From Candidatus Gastranaerophilales bacterium (lineage in GTDB: Bacteria; Cyanobacteriota; Vampirovibrionia; Gastranaerophilales; Gastranaerophilaceae): a stretch of 64,000 nucleotides of DNA. The position numbers and the translations under genes were made by a program. The stretch spans positions 1 to 64,000 of the forward strand of contig CALUQO010000003.1 of assembly GCA_944322935.1 (NCBI GenBank), given 5' to 3'. This document shows positions 63,685 to 64,000 of this stretch, one piece after another. The notes under the pieces are model-generated. The model did not search any database. It was not told where the DNA came from and saw nothing but the letters and a program-made list of their open reading frames with translations. How positions within the stretch are numbered: the stretch's first letter is position 1; each line of letters begins with the position of its first letter.

Positions 63685-64000
63685 CTAAACTGTTGCTATT
63701 TGCAATTGAGAGTTTTTATCTTTAACAAGCTCCTTGTACAGCTCAATACCGGCTGTCAGGCTATATACGTTGTTAAAGCCTCTTTGCAAAAGTATTCTTG
63801 AGGCAACATAACTTTGAAAACCTGTGTTGCAAAATAGTATAATCTTTTTGTCTTTTGGAAGCTCCGTGTATCTTGTTCTTAAATCAGGCGTGAAGATATG
63901 GATTGCTCCTTCTATTGTTTCGTTTTCAAATTCTGCCTGAGAACGCACATCCACAAGCAAAGCGTCATTTATATCTTCAAAATATGCAGGTTTTACAAAA
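63685..64000 (-). CDS. C-terminal rhodanese domain of a larger (disulfide-reductase-like) protein, partial
   Basis: The frame runs off the window end, reading ...VKPAYFEDINDALLVDVRS and so on. It is a rhodanese domain: LLVDVRSQAEF, GAIHIFTPDLRTRYTELP, and the active-site loop CNTGFQS with the sulfur-carrying Cys. Its C-terminal fit (SYVASRILLQRGFNNVYSLTAG) is like the domain fused to CoA-disulfide reductases and related FAD proteins. The flavin part, if present, lies beyond 64000. It could also be a stand-alone rhodanese with a different start. Confidence 0.8.
   Translation of the reverse strand, partial: FVKPAYFEDINDALLVDVRSQAEFENETIEGAIHIFTPDLRTRYTELPKDKKIILFCNTGFQSYVASRILLQRGFNNVYSLTAGIELYKELVKDKNSQLQIATV

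Overview
The window is AT-rich, gene-dense bacterial chromosome. A TolC-type outer-membrane efflux protein, an MsbA-like ABC exporter and a galactofuranose/glycan locus point to a cell with an outer membrane. A bifurcating-type [FeFe] hydrogenase and a PPi-type phosphofructokinase point to fermentative anaerobic life. Together with many lineage-specific small proteins, this best fits a host-associated Vampirovibrionia/Melainabacteria (Gastranaerophilales-like) genome. That placement is inference; no rRNA is present to confirm it.

Layout: 0-7.4 kb, plus-strand surface-glycan genes (glycosyltransferases, two methyltransferases, a radical SAM protein). 7.5-13.5 kb, a convergent minus-strand operon glf-galE-GT2-GT2-ABC exporter. 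13.7-20.5 kb, small unknown proteins around PPi-PFK. 20.5-22.9 kb, dnaA and an exported arginase-family protein. 22.9-26.0 kb, a DpnII-type restriction-modification system holding an unrecognised antisense gene. 26.1-28.6 kb, a uvrA2 gene interrupted by one TGA in its first Walker A motif. 29.8-34.2 kb, the hndA-hndC-hndD hydrogenase operon. 34.3-34.8 kb, a guanidine-I riboswitch and its guanidinium exporter. 34.9-49.5 kb, proC, rpmH, an orphan McrB-like protein, ftsL-like/rsmH, gyrB and several unknown proteins. 49.7-53.1 kb, a PHP protein, TolC with a triple operator, and YbaK. 53.2-55.9 kb, the classic rpmG-tRNA-Trp-secE-nusG-rplK-rplA cluster. 56.5-60.6 kb, a STAND/TPR protein, rsmG, and a Fic gene bounded by a duplicated rsmG 3' end. 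61-62.1 kb, a non-coding, hairpin-rich block closed by inverted repeats. 62.5-64 kb, a kinase-like protein and the end of a rhodanese-domain protein.

Three signals look least explained by known features. (1) A short basic peptide (FSIKN...HK.ITILG.K.K) sits at the N-terminus, C-terminus or between domains of six proteins of different folds in the glycan locus, with a diverged seventh copy in the convergent operon. (2) A two-box N-terminal signature (M.IN.IS ... SFKG) starts several otherwise unrelated lineage-specific proteins, including a kinase-like one. (3) Two intergenic blocks are packed with perfect hairpins with 3-nt loops, including one pair of repeats with compensatory stem changes. 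All functional readings of these three are inference.
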